DNA from: Acridotheres tristis | Taxonomy: Eukaryota; Chordata; Aves; Passeriformes; Sturnidae | Length of the DNA stretch: 64,000 nt | Reading direction: 5' to 3' | Assembly (NCBI GenBank): GCA_037013685.1 | Contig: CM072919.1 | Span: 36,341,320 to 36,405,319 of the forward strand | Shown: positions 28,701 to 38,499 of the stretch, in pieces | Numbering within the stretch: position 1 is the first letter of the stretch | Layout of the letters: each line of letters begins with the position of its first letter | Notes under the pieces: model-generated | The model's input: only the letters and a program-made list of their open reading frames with translations | The model's database searches: none | What the model was told of the DNA's origin: nothing | Position numbers and translations under genes: made by a program

Positions 28701-30873
28701 AGTCAGCACCACACCAAAGAGGACATGGTTCCTCATACAGTTTGTAGTCAAAACCACCGACTTCCTTGGAAAGCAATGTCACAGAAACCAAAATACTGAG
28801 GTACCTGAGGAGGGTGAAGAAGCTCAAGGGATACAAATCCCTAATAATATAAAAATCACATGAATCTCTAAGCTGAACTCTTCCTGGGCATCTGGTGACT
28901 TCCATGACCATATACATGCTCATGGGCTAAAGCAGCCTTGAATCAAAACCAGTGCAGTGAGTCTCTATTACCTGCTCACCAGGCTTTGGCACTGCCATGG
29001 ACTGGACAGATATCAGGCTTGGTACCATCCAGACAGCTCCTCTTGAGTCCTCATCACAACACTCTCCACAGCTTACCCGAGGGATTCATCAAAAGCACTG
29101 CAGGCTTCCTATGCCATTATTCCCAGCATTACAGGATTTGTTTGCTATGAGCAACCTCAGAGGAAGCAGTCAGACTGGCGAGAGTAAAACTGAAAGGGTG
29201 CAGATACTATCAAAGCTGCTCTCCCTGTGCAAAGGCAGACTTCACAAAAGTTCAGTATCTAAAGAGAGGCTCAGTTCAGAAATGAAGCAAAAGAGTTGCT
29301 GCTTAGAAAAAAAACTAGGAACAGTGACAAAAAAAACTCAAATTAATGCCTTAACAGCAGTATCAAGCAGGTAAAATTTGTTTCCAGTCTGGTCACCTTG
29401 TTTTAGACTTGCACTTGAGTTTCTCTCCCCTTAAAGAAACATTTGCTTTGTTGTTTGCTTGAAGTTGTTAGGAAGCAGTCAGCTATTATACAGAATTAAA
29501 TGCTTTTTATTATGCAAAGGCTGACACTGTCTGAGCTGTAACTGCATGGCTGTGAACAGCATATTAATTCAAAGGCTAGATGATTACACTTTACCATTAA
29601 AGGTCACTCAGCATTTTGTATTTTCCAAGTCAGTGATTTTTGTTGCATGCTGTATGGACCTCTGGATATCTGTCCATTATTTTTAAGGTATGTGCAAGAA
29701 TCAAAAGAAGCCCGCTGAAAAGAAGGCTTTAGCTCACTGCCTGAACCTTCATGTTCTTAGACATAACACATAGAGATAATGAAAAACACCCAAAACTTTG
29801 ATAAAGCCACGGTGAAAGTATTTTTCCCGAGTTATGTCAAAGAGCATTGGGGTGGGGTGTAATTTAAAAAAAAAGTGCAAAGACGGCATCTTTAATCCAG
29901 AGAATTCAGTAATGCATGTAGTAGACATCTTGCATTTACTGGTTTTGTTCAGTCTTTACCAGTATATTTAGCAAACTGACAGACTGCTTCTCTTCAGCAG
30001 GTAGTGTGCTTCCATCGTCTTTAGGCATCTCAGATGGCAGAACAATGTTTAGACAGGCTACAGGTCTGCTCCACGTGGATTTCTACTCCATAGAAGCTAA
30101 AATTTGAATATACCTAAATGCCTCATGAGCCTACCAGAAGTTAGTTCTGCATCTTTAAGCAATTAAATTCTTTCCAAAATCCAAGCCAACATCTGCTGTC
30201 CCTTGAAAATTTACAGACAGCATCCTTTGCCATGTGCTGTACATTCTTTATGTCCAGCTAAATATACACTGCTTTTATGAATGGAAGGACAGGGCATTGG
30301 GAGAGCTCATCTTCATTTTTCAAAGCAACAGTATAAACATAGTTTAAGATGGTGTCCCCAAGTGACTAAAATATTCCATTTCAGCCAATGGTTAAAAAAA
30401 CTCAAAAAACAAACCAACAAACAAAGGAACACACCACACCCAACCATCAGACCACTCTACAGTGGAAGAATTTACATTTGTAAAAGTGTAAAATCTTGCA
30501 TTTTCTCTGTGGCAAGCGCAAACTGTAGAACCACAACACAGCAACAGAGTATGCAAAAAGGGGTATGTATCTCCTGCTGACTCAGACATAGCTTAGTAAT
30601 TCTGCATGATTATTTCATATCACATATTTAAATTAATTTTACAGCTTTCACCTCAGCAGTTGTTTTCTGAGTCTTACCTAGATTAAACAGAAGTTTTTTG
30701 GAACAGAAATTTGACTGAAGTTTGATCTGAGCCAGCTTATCTCTGGCACAATTGAGGAAGAAGCGAGAATACACATCAACAAATTTCTCCTGATGTGCAG
30801 GCACTGGGGGACTGAAAATACTGTTGCAAGACCGTCTGCTCGCTAAGAAAGTGTGCCTTGAGGACTGCAGCAT
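2018..30873 (-). CDS. Spliced coding region of an unrecognised protein of about 658 residues (whole gene)
   Basis: Five coding segments joined in order 30873-30678, 10214-9146, 7697-7323, 6128-6005 and 2230-2018 keep one open frame of 1977 nt (658 codons plus TAG). Every junction phase matches (phase 1, 2, 2, 0), which is hard to obtain by chance. Predicted features are an N-terminal region of about 26 residues rich in Arg and Ser with no acidic residue (possibly a mitochondrial presequence), a long charged and probably disordered middle (residues 66-421), an acidic Tyr/Phe/Ser-rich segment (422-546) and a strongly basic C-terminal tail (589-658). No transmembrane helix or enzyme motif is evident. 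I do not recognise the family. A motif near residue 478 (PLTPMIQQRMKEG) loosely resembles the TPIE-type motifs of MISP/AKAP2/ITPRID proteins, but too weakly to name it. The first exon is non-coding, in the 35.2-kb CpG island. Confidence 0.68.
3831..3971 (-). mobile_element. tRNA-Ile-derived SINE with CR1-like tail (TguSINE1-like)
   Basis: Read on the minus strand from 3971, the head is clearly tRNA-Ile(AAT)-like: an A-box region (GCTCAGTTGGTTAGAGC), the anticodon arm TGCTAATAATGCC and a degraded B box (GTGGGTTTATCCC). It then runs into a tail containing the CR1-type phrase that reads GAGTTGGAAGGAACTCA on the plus strand. A tRNA-Ile head fused to a CR1 3' end is the structure of TguSINE1, a SINE family that arose early in passerines. 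The promoter boxes have mutations and no clear target-site duplication is visible, so this is an old, inactive copy rather than a tRNA gene. Confidence 0.82.
4860..5330. promoter_or_regulatory. Orphan CpG island inside an intron
   Basis: Bases from about 5030 to 5240 are extremely GC-rich with many CpG dinucleotides (CGGGCGGCACGGCGCGG and similar) in an otherwise AT-leaning intron. No recognisable first coding exon is attached. On the plus strand a plausible donor (CTCAG followed by GTAAAC) lies at 5352/5353. The island could be an alternative or antisense promoter or the promoter of a non-coding RNA. Long open frames across it reflect its base composition. Confidence 0.6.
6005..6128 (-). CDS. 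Fourth coding exon of the minus-strand gene
   Basis: On the minus strand the acceptor GAGACTTGCAG precedes base 6128, which completes a codon left in phase 2 by the previous exon. The donor is CATCAA followed by GTAAGG (GT at 6004-6003), leaving phase 0. About 42 residues are encoded, rich in Lys, Glu and Asp. An alternative donor (AAAAG/GTACC, exon end at 6015) would keep phase 2 and fail to match the last exon. An alternative acceptor 13 bases downstream has a better pyrimidine tract but the wrong phase. This is the weakest exon of the model. Confidence 0.5.
6129..7322 (-). other. Intron of the minus-strand gene
   Basis: A 1.2-kb intron between the third and fourth coding exons. No repeat or regulatory element could be supported. 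A minus-strand open frame at 6861-7154 lacks splice context and is hydrophobic by composition; I treat it as chance. Confidence 0.5.
7323..7697 (-). CDS. Third coding exon of the minus-strand gene (acidic, aromatic-rich)
   Basis: The minus strand shows a good acceptor (GGTTAATTTTCAG) before base 7697 and a donor GGAAAG/GTAAAAG (GT at 7322-7321). The length is 375 nt, phase 2 in and phase 2 out. The 125 residues are acidic and unusually rich in Tyr, Phe and Ser, including SLYYSAESLETLYSEPDSY and the following PLTPMIQQRMKEG. The peptide looks constrained rather than random. It is the segment most likely to give a homology hit. No catalytic motif is visible. Confidence 0.72.
7698..9145 (-). other. 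Intron of the minus-strand gene with a GATA microsatellite
   Basis: A 1.4-kb intron between the second and third coding exons. Apart from the (GATA)n tract at 8583-8642 nothing specific was found. Confidence 0.5.
8583..8642. repeat. (GATA)n microsatellite
   Basis: About 13-14 near-perfect tandem GATA units, with one interrupted unit (GATTAGATA) at the left edge. The long uninterrupted run suggests that it is length-polymorphic. Confidence 0.97.
9146..10214 (-). CDS. Second and largest coding exon of the minus-strand gene
   Basis: The minus-strand acceptor TCCTTGCAG precedes base 10214 and the donor CCAGGGCAG/GTGAGTTG lies at 9146/9145, both close to consensus. The exon is 1069 nt, entered in phase 1 and left in phase 2, and open throughout. 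It encodes about 356 residues rich in Glu, Lys, Gln and Ser with few hydrophobic blocks, consistent with a disordered or partly coiled segment (for example WLQKAEEQRRKKHSLL). The start (SGRGSSSLPPHAIINEFPEYG) differs in composition from the rest and CpG density is raised near 10020-10210. Confidence 0.78.
10576..10626. repeat. Short tandem duplication (20-bp repeat, 31-bp period)
   Basis: The 20-mer CACCACACATGATGGTTTTA occurs at 10576-10595 and again, identical, at 10607-10626, separated by 11 bases. It is a small local duplication of unknown significance. Confidence 0.95.
13761..13793. repeat. (TA)n microsatellite
   Basis: About 14 perfect TA units, then a slightly interrupted TATTATATAG end. 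It is a simple sequence repeat within the large intron. Confidence 0.97.
22102..22161. repeat. (TTA)n-type imperfect microsatellite
   Basis: Sixty bases of trinucleotide repeat, mostly TTA with TAC and TTG variants, inside the large intron. Confidence 0.95.
23390..23870. repeat. Unclassified dispersed repeat, copy 1
   Basis: This stretch shares several collinear blocks with 38500-38920 in the same orientation. Examples here are AAAACTGGGACCCA, GTCAAACCTGCTT, ATGGATTGAGCA and CACCAGCACCTTCCCAC; each has a clear counterpart in the same order in the other copy. Overall identity appears modest, so both copies are old. The length and lack of coding content would fit an LTR or a non-autonomous element, but I cannot assign a family. 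Confidence 0.5.
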
Positions 30874-30925
30874 TGTCGGGCAGCTACGGCCCCACAAGAG
30901 GTCAGGAGCCAACAGGCAGTTTCAG
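30678..30925 (-). CDS. First coding exon of the minus-strand gene, with the start codon
   Basis: The minus-strand acceptor CTTCTTGCCGCAG precedes base 30925. The donor AATCTAG/GTAAGAC has its GT at 30677-30676. An in-frame TGA (30924-30922) lies upstream of the ATG at 30873-30871. That ATG has A at -3, so translation should begin there. Sixty-five residues plus one base are encoded, beginning MLQSSRHTFLASRRS. The first 26 or so residues carry four Arg and no acidic residue, compatible with but not proof of mitochondrial targeting. The exon ends in phase 1, matching the next exon 20 kb away. Confidence 0.65.
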
Positions 30926-31461
30926 CTGCGGCAAGAAGGCAGAAGACATCAGAGATGTTACATCCCACAGGCAGCATAACACAGGCCAGCTGGCACTCGT
31001 GTCCCACTGGTGAGGAGTTAATACCGCTTCTTTTTTCCTCATTAAGTCACAGCAAGTCCACAGACAAGACAGCTGATGACAAACAGAACTTGCTGGTACT
31101 GTAATTTGTTTCCTCTTAAGAACAGGGCTTCCTTGGCAAGCATTCTTCTGTTAGCACTGACATGCAGACATATCCCAGGCCTAAGTGCATCTTGCCATCA
31201 CACTTGGCATTCATTCAGCCTGGGAGATGTAGTTATTACTCAAATGACACTTCCCATTTGAAAACTGTTGTAAAAAAATAATGAGTACACTTTAAGCCAC
31301 CTCTTCCACTGTGCCATTTCATGCCAAGAAGTGAAAGCAAGCCTCACTCATTACTTCTGCAAAAAGAGAGGCTTGTATTATGTAATCTGTGCCATTTAGG
31401 TTGTTTTCTTACTGCTCCCAAACTACTGCATCGCAGTTTCAAGACAAGGGCCTCTTTTCAG

Positions 31462-31530
31462 TCATAGAATCATAAATAAACTGAGTTGATCATCAAGTCC
31501 AACTCCTGGTCCTGTGCAAGACAGTCTTTT
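31462..31530 (-). mobile_element. CR1 LINE 3'-end fragment
   Basis: The plus strand reads CATAGAATCATAAATAAACT and then ATCATCAAGTCCAACTCCTG. This is the reverse complement of a CR1 3' terminus (ATTCTATG repeats preceded by the GGACTTGATGAT phrase). It is short and diverged. The following 160 bases may belong to the same insertion but are not recognisable. Confidence 0.6.
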
Positions 31531-34500
31531 CACAAGGCAGCAAAAAGTTGCTGTGGCTATGACGTGATGTTTTTGGCAAGTGTGGTAGTGGCCAGTGTGT
31601 TTCTGCCCTGGCAGGCCATCCTCAGAAGCCAGCTCCAACCTGGCTTCCTTTGGCTTAGCCCAGCAGTTGCAACACTATACATCTCGTCACGCAATTAGCA
31701 AAGGGAGCCACAGCAGACACCACACACTCCCCACAGCCATCAGTGGTGGCTGAGGTACTCAGTGGAGATGGAAATGCAGTACTCATATTCTGATGGACAG
31801 CTTGATCCCTGACGGACAGCCTGATCCACTGCCCAAACAGGTTTTTTTACTTACAGCATCCAGGAAGTACAGTCAATTCAGGAGCCATTCAGGCTTCAAG
31901 GGCTAGACAACATCCGAGCTCCTCTGACTCCTCATTCAACCCTGTAGCAAACAAGCCCGCACCCAGAGGCCTAGCTCTCACCCCACCCTGCTTTTAAGCA
32001 CCATCCACAACCTGCCTTGCTCATCTCTGTAATGCAGAGAATAAATGTTTGGATGCATTAGCATCACAGGAGTCTGTGGTCTCCAACAGAAGCTGGCAAA
32101 ACAGCAAGAAACATCTCAGAGCAAGGAGGAGCTGCACTCAGAGAAAGTATCTGGAAACATTCTGCAGAAGGTATACTTCAAATAGCGCCATTACTGAGAG
32201 GAATGGAGCACTTACATCCAGAATGAAAGTATCAGGCAGACACTTCAAGCTAGTCTCAAACAGCTTTTACATCTAACAGAAGAAAATTATTTCTAACGCA
32301 CATACCCCTGCTGGCCCCTCAATTTTACATCACTACAAACATGAAAATAAGTACTGGAAATAGTCTCTGTGATCATGGGGTTTGGAGGGCATCAATCCAT
32401 TTAGAAAGATATTAAGAAGTTCAGGACAAAAATTGCACAAGACTTAAATTTCTTTATCTGCAGACCCACTTCGCTGTACGGTGACTGTCCAGAGAAGCTC
32501 CCTAGCACAAATCCCCCTTTTCAGCCAAACTTCGAGAGGGAAAGAGCCACATGCAATTTTACAACCCACCAGGATGCAATGAACCACCCAAGCCACAGAG
32601 CAGGTCTGAGTGGGACAGGCAGATCAAGAAATCTCTGCTCTACCAGAAGCCAACTCTCCCTCAGGGACCATTTGCAAGGAAATGTCCCTTCAAGGACAGT
32701 GGGTGGCATATGTCCCCGCTGAGCCCAGGAACATTACTCCCACCTTTGCTGGGTGAGCTCAGCAAGACTGACACCAAACAACTCTAACAGCTGATGCACC
32801 CTGGGGATCCTCAGCACTCCCAATGCAGAGCTGATCTGGAGGAGCATACTCTGACAGCTCAATCTTCGAGTTTTAGAAGCAGTTCACAGGTTTGTCCAGC
32901 TTCAGCTGAAGAACAGCAGCTTGGCAGATGGTTCCCCGGTACCCTGGGGACCCACTCTCCTAATCTTACTCTCCAGACACTACGCCCTCCCTCCCTCCCT
33001 TTCTCGGGCTCCCTGCACGAGGGCACTACATTGCGCTAAATTACCCTTTACTTTTAATTACCATTGTGCCTCTAAATTACCTTTAAATCAGCACCCAGCA
33101 GTACCCCAGCTTCTTGCTCTCTATCAAGATCCTTGCAAGCCAACAGTGGTTCTCCAAAGAGAAACACATGCCTCATAGAAGCACATGACTGAGAAAAATC
33201 ACTCCAGCCCTCATGTCTGCCAGCCTGTCTCTCCATGAAGCAGGGATAGTTTCAAGCAATCAGCTACTGAGCATGCACAAAGACAGTTTATCAGCCATGG
33301 CCCAAGCACCCTTACTTAGCACTGGTGGCCTTGTGTGGAGCACAACTTGTGCTGCCTAAACGCTGAATCTCCCAGCACTTGTCTCAGAACACACACATGG
33401 AGACAAGTGCCTGCAGAGATGCTCCATGGCACTCCTGCAGAGAGCCTGCCTCTTCAGCCCACAGGAATCAAACCTCAAACCATCTCTTACATCAAAGCTG
33501 AAAAATCAATTGCCAGACTTCCCTGGTGTGATTGGTAAGAATAGAAAGAACTTTGTTGGTGTGGAGGCAGGGAGGGGAAGTACTCTAAACAACATCCATG
33601 TTTTTCAGCTATGCACCTTGACAACAGTAAACAAGCTGTTCAGCTTTCTTTACTGTTAAGAAGTAAAGAAGCTTTGCTGAAAAGAAAAAGCCGCTAGCAC
33701 GTTCATGAAGATCCTCGTTGCTCTTCTCCTTCTCACTTTGGTAGCACAGACATCACATTGAAAACTGGAAACAGTAAATCACACAATCCACTTAAGCACA
33801 GAAGAACCACTTTCACACAGGCCAGTTGTGCAAGAATTTTCTGTGTGGATTAAGAGGTCCTAGTTTTTGTTTCAAAACTTGATTCAAGTTTTGAAAACAG
33901 CACCATGTAAGTTTCTTGGATTTTTAACATCACCACTACCACAAAGGATGTTCTTACACTCCCCAATCAACCAAGACTCTAATTGAATGGGATCATTTGC
34001 ACAGGGTCTCCTACATGATTAACCTTACCTCTCTCCCACCAAAAGCATTCCCCAAAACCAATTCTCCATCTGTATAAATCAACAGGGCTAGGACAGATTC
34101 ACTGAGAGCATTAAACTGGTAACATCTGCTGGAACACATCAACTAGGAATATGACTGATGAAAAAGAATTTGGAGTAGAAAGAGGATTCTTTCTGCTAGC
34201 TACACCAGAAAGGCTTGGATAACTCTCAGTAGTCTATTACAATTGCTTCAAACACCGGGTGTGCAACCTCCAGTTTCATTACAAATACTGCATTTGACTT
34301 TTTGTGTTAATGGCCCTATGCACAGACAAAATTTAAGTGTGACTGAAGCTACAAAACTAAAAGTACTTGCAGTTACCTATTACACACCCAAATAATTTCT
34401 ATAACATATACATGTGGCTTTGCCTGACAGTATACTAACTGGACCCTGTGGGAGACAGGTAATTAATGTTTATAGCATGGAAATACCTATGTGGGAGCTA

Positions 34501-34979
34501 GAAAATTCAGTGGGTTTGTGTGAAGTTCAAACTCATTACAACTGTATGTTTATGTTCCCATTGAGAAGTGTAGCTCCAGTTCCCGGGAGCAAGGATGAAG
34601 ATAGCACCTCAATTGCACAGGAGCATGATTGTGTAGTTTAATATTCTACAGTTTTACACTTTTGGTGAAATCATCTCAACCCCACTCTTGCCCTGAAAGT
34701 GCAATGTTACTACTCAGCCAAAAGCTGACTTTTCTGACAACGTCTTGTTTCAATTTCTTGTTTCAGAATTCAAGAATTTGGCTAAATTAAGAGAGCTTGT
34801 CAGTGCAGCAACAGTGCCCGTGAGTTACAGAGACAAGTTACTTGGACACACAAGCAAAACGAACTTCACGATATCCAGGCTCAGGGTCCCAGCCCTGAGT
34901 GCAGCTTCCCTGCTGCAGCTGGTGTCTCTCGGGATCTAACAGTTACGAGCACAGTGCTCCGAGCTTATTCCCCCAGGGT

Positions 34980-35170
34980 ACTGTGAAAAGGGTTTAAAAG
35001 AAAAATGGAAAAAGAAATTAAGAGAGTTACAGAGAAACAATAAAAGGAAAGAGGAAAAGGGATAAGGGAAGAAGGAAAACAGAAAAGGTAACAAAAAGAA
35101 AACAGAAAGAAGAAAAAAAAAAGGGGGAGGAAAGGAAAAAGAAAAAAAATGCAAAAGTAAATGGGAAAAA
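34980..35170. repeat. Purine-rich tract next to the promoter
   Basis: About 190 bases on the plus strand are almost entirely A and G (AAAGAAAAATGGAAAAAGAA, GGGGGAGGAAAGGAAAAAG and similar). It begins about 50 bp inside intron 1 of the minus-strand gene. It is low-complexity sequence; the open frames read through it are composition artefacts. Confidence 0.9.
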
Positions 35171-35545
35171 GTGCCTCCAGCTGAGCGCAGCCCCCGCATC
35201 CACACGGGCACACGCCGCCCCTTACCGCACCGCCGGCTCCCTCCATCTCCCATCGCCGGCCGCGGCGGATCGCAGCCGCCCTCCCGCCGGGCCGCGCCGA
35301 GCCGGGCTGTGCTGTGCCGGGCCGGGCCGAGGTGCCCCCCGGCCCGCAGCGCAGCCGGGCAGCGCGGCGGCCCCAGCGCGGTGGGCGCGGAGTGGAGCGG
35401 AGCGGCGCGGGCCGGGCGGCGGGGCCGGGCCGGGCCCGGCGGGGCGGGGCGGCGGCCGCGAGGGGAGGGCAGGGAAGACGGGGGCGGGGGTCGGTGCGAT
35501 GAAGGGGAGGGGAGGGGAGAGGGGAGGAGGGGGGAGCGGAGTGCA
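35165..35545 (-). promoter_or_regulatory. CpG-island promoter and non-coding first exon of the minus-strand gene
   Basis: Bases 35190-35480 are very GC- and CpG-rich (GGCGGGGCGGGGCGGCGGCC and similar), with several GC boxes. On the minus strand a near-consensus donor GGTGCG/GTAAGG places the end of exon 1 at 35226. The start site is probably within about 35300-35480. A short ATG frame just before the donor (MGDGGSRRC) leaves phase 1, whereas the next exon needs phase 2, so exon 1 is taken as untranslated. No TATA box was noted. The promoter could be bidirectional. Confidence 0.65.
35501..35537 (+). other. G-quadruplex-forming G-rich run
   Basis: The plus strand contains consecutive G4 runs separated by single A or AGA (GGGGAGGGGAGGGGAGAGG onward, then GGAGGAGGGGGG). 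This fits the classical four-run quadruplex pattern and lies at the upstream edge of the CpG-island promoter. Confidence 0.75.
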
Positions 35546-35751
35546 CCACGTGCTTCTTGAAAAGATTTTAAAATAAAGAGGGGAAAAAAAAAAAAAAACA
35601 AAAAGGGAATTATTTCAGGATTAGCAAAGCAATAGAGTGAAAAGCGTGCCCGCAGCAGCGGCGCTGGGCAGGAACACGTCCAAAGCCCGCGGGGGTTGGG
35701 ACATGCCGTACTCTGCTCTTAAATCCCCTCAGTGCGGCTCGCAGTTGTTGG

Positions 35752-35800
35752 GGGAAAAAAAAAAAAAAGGAAAAAAAAAAAAAAGAAAAAAGAAAAAGCA
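35752..35800. repeat. A-rich low-complexity tract
   Basis: Two runs of about 14-15 A interrupted by GG, then AAAAAAGAAAAAGCAG. This is the third purine-only tract around the CpG-island promoter. Confidence 0.9.
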
Positions 35801-38499
35801 GAAGCCTTTTCCAGCCCTGGGGCTTTCCCTCGCAGTCCGACTTCAAAAAGCAGAAGAGCGCAGATGTCTTCAGAGTAACCCCATCTGAACACTTGAAACT
35901 GATTTTCCACTTTTGTTTTTTTCACAGTTCGCTGGAAGCTCTCTTGCACCGTCAGGTTTTAGAGCACTCAGCCACATCATTAGAATTTCTCTAACTAGGA
36001 CCTCTGAGCCTTGTTCTCTTAAGTAAAAGTTTCCCTGTCAAAAGCTGTGCTTTAGAAAATACCCCAAATCTCATTAGCCCAGTTAGAGGAGTTAACTGCA
36101 CAAGTGGCTGGCAGACTGCATAAAGAAGGGTGTCAGTTTTTGTAAGTTCAGTATATCTGTGTTTTGTTCAGCGGCAGCTGAAAATTTCTCAAACTTGAGG
36201 ATAGGTTTTCTGGAACAATCTCTGAGGACCAGGAGTCACTGAACACACTGTATGTTTGCTTCATTCTGAGCATGGGTAAAAAAACCTGTGTGTTAGGTGG
36301 TAGACAAGGCTGTTCTCTAATGCTGTGCTCTTCTGAAAGGCTTTGGACAGTGCTGGTGGTAGAAGTGCATCACCATGAAGTCACTGACATAAGTGTACCA
36401 CACCCAGACAGAGCAGCACCTCTGTGGCTGAGGAGACAGCCCAGCCCTGCCTTGCTCCCCACTGGCCTCGCAGCTCTGTGCCAGAGACACCCTCCCTGCC
36501 ACTGGGTGGTCTCAGCCTTTCTTCAGCCCCATGGGGAAAAAATCCATTTCCAGCAGGATAAAAGCATGTCCAGGCATAATGCTCGAAGGACCCTGGCCTA
36601 AACCTTTCCCTGTTTGGCAATAAGACACGGGTACCAGCACCATCTCTGAGTTCTTCCAACTTGTCTGGAGGTTCCATCCCGCAGCACGTCCCCATACTCT
36701 TCCCAATAGGGCTGTGGCATATGGAGTTCACACTGCTTCTCCTACACTGGACCCACTATTTCTCACCACATCCAGCTGGTTTACCCAAAAAAGACATCCA
36801 CGTTTACCCAAACAGTAATGCTCCTGCTTTATACCCACATCACCCAGCAGCAGACTGCACCACCTCTGTCATCTGGGTGCCAGTGGCATACACTGTATTT
36901 CAGAAGGCATTCTGCTCTTTCCCTACAACTTCCCCTCTCCCTAAGCCTCTTGCCTGCTTCTCAGCACCACAGGGTGTCTTTAACCATTCATCCTAGGAGC
37001 AGCACACAACCTGCCCCCTGCCCTGCTCAGCAGCACTCCAATCCAGTCGTTTCTGTCCTTTGGGAACAGGTGGGTGAAAACCTGTCTTTCCATCCCCCAA
37101 AACATCTGGCACAGGTCCCAAAGAGGTCCCTGTGATGCAGCTCCTCCGTGCCCATTGTCTGTGGCTGAATTGTGCTGGAAGGACTGGATAATGTGCTGAA
37201 GGGCTTCACCCCTCTTCCCCCAGCCACAACTGTGATGCCAAACATGTTTTGGCCCCGCTAGGGTCTTGTCCCATCTGTCAGACGCTCTGGGGGCCTTGGG
37301 AGCCGGTGTGGATGCACAGGCTGCAGATTCCCCATCTGTGCCACATCTGAGATGGCTAATGCAGCGGAAAAAGAAACCACCCAGTGCCTGGGTCTCTGAG
37401 GAGTTGATGCACTCTGCCTGCCTCTTCCCTGACAGGCTGAGGTCATAGCACTGCAGGCCAGGAGGCAGCTGGGAGCAAAAGCAGGGCTGGAGTGAGGGTC
37501 TGCTGATGTCCCTTGCAAGGAACATCCCTCTGCCCTCGGCACCTAGGTGGCTGATGTAGCCACTGCACTTCAGTTTGCACCTTTTTCCACCTATTTGTGC
37601 TGAGAAAAAATTGACCTTTTCTCTCTGATCCAGGCATCTGGCCTGAGTCACCCAGACATTTAGGCCATGAGTATGCTCTGTGCCAAAAGACTGGGAAAGG
37701 AGAGCATTTGCCAGCCTGGGGCAGGATGGTCCTGCAAGCTTCTCCTACGTGGGCATCTAGCTCTTGCTTAGCTTCACTACAAAAGAGGGTGATGGAGCCC
37801 CGAAATTGGCACAAAGTGTTATTTCTTGCACCACTGATCATTGTTTTCTGCAGAAGGGCCACATTAAATGCTAAAACATTTCAGTCAATGGGCAATCAGC
37901 AGAGAAATGTGGAGGGGTTAGCATATTTATGAAGAAAATCTGTATTTTTTGCCGAAACACTTGAGATATATTTCCAGGTAGTTATATTTAAAAAAATAAA
38001 AGTCACAAAAAACTGACACAAAACCTGGCAGCTTGCTAAGTAGTTATAAACTACACATCACAGTTAGAGAGCACTCTTTAATTCTTAAAGAATTTAGTTG
38101 TGAGCATACAGCATTTTTACCTAAACAGAAAATTTTAAAAACACCAAAACCTCGGAAGATGGCAAACAGTCAAGTCCAGCTGTGCAGTGGCTAAGCTGGT
38201 CTGAATTCCCCAGCCATGGGCAGTGATGGGGAGCAGGGAGCCAACACTGGGTAGGTGACATGTATGGGTGCTGGGCTATGGTTGAGCAGGGCACAGGAAA
38301 TGGGAGACAATCTCAGAAGCTGATGGCTATGGCAGACAGAAGTATGAAAGCACCATGAGGGACACCTGGATCCCACAGCTTGGATAAAGGGTATTTGTGT
38401 GAGAAGTGGCCAAACTGCAAAGGCAGTTGCTGGGGGTATTTGGGGGAGTGGAGCCTTACAAGGCCAAAAGTGCTCGTCAGCTGAGATTGCCCAGGTCAC

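Larger units (their letters stand above)
10215..30677 (-). other. Large intron (20.5 kb) of the minus-strand gene
   Basis: No coding exon on either strand could be supported here. The many short open frames lack splice context. It contains a 20-bp direct repeat at 10576-10626, a (TA)n tract at 13761, a TTA-rich microsatellite at 22102 and one copy of an unclassified dispersed repeat at about 23390-23870. The remainder is unique-looking AT-leaning sequence. Confidence 0.5.
30926..35225 (-). other. First intron of the minus-strand gene
   Basis: This 4.3-kb intron links the CpG-island exon to the start-codon exon. It contains a CR1 remnant at about 31462 and, at its promoter-proximal end, a long purine-rich tract at 34980-35170. 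Nothing else was supported. Confidence 0.5.

Noticed and set aside
35226..35252. ATG frame MGDGGSRRC as the start of the minus-strand protein
   Set aside because: It reaches the donor in phase 1, while the next exon needs phase 2 and has an in-frame TGA before its own ATG. At most it is an upstream open frame.
34936..35601. Frames of 194-221 codons across the 35-kb CpG island
   Set aside because: Composition-driven (Pro/Arg/Ala-rich, then Phe/Leu-rich through the purine tract) and interrupted by the splice donor at 35226.
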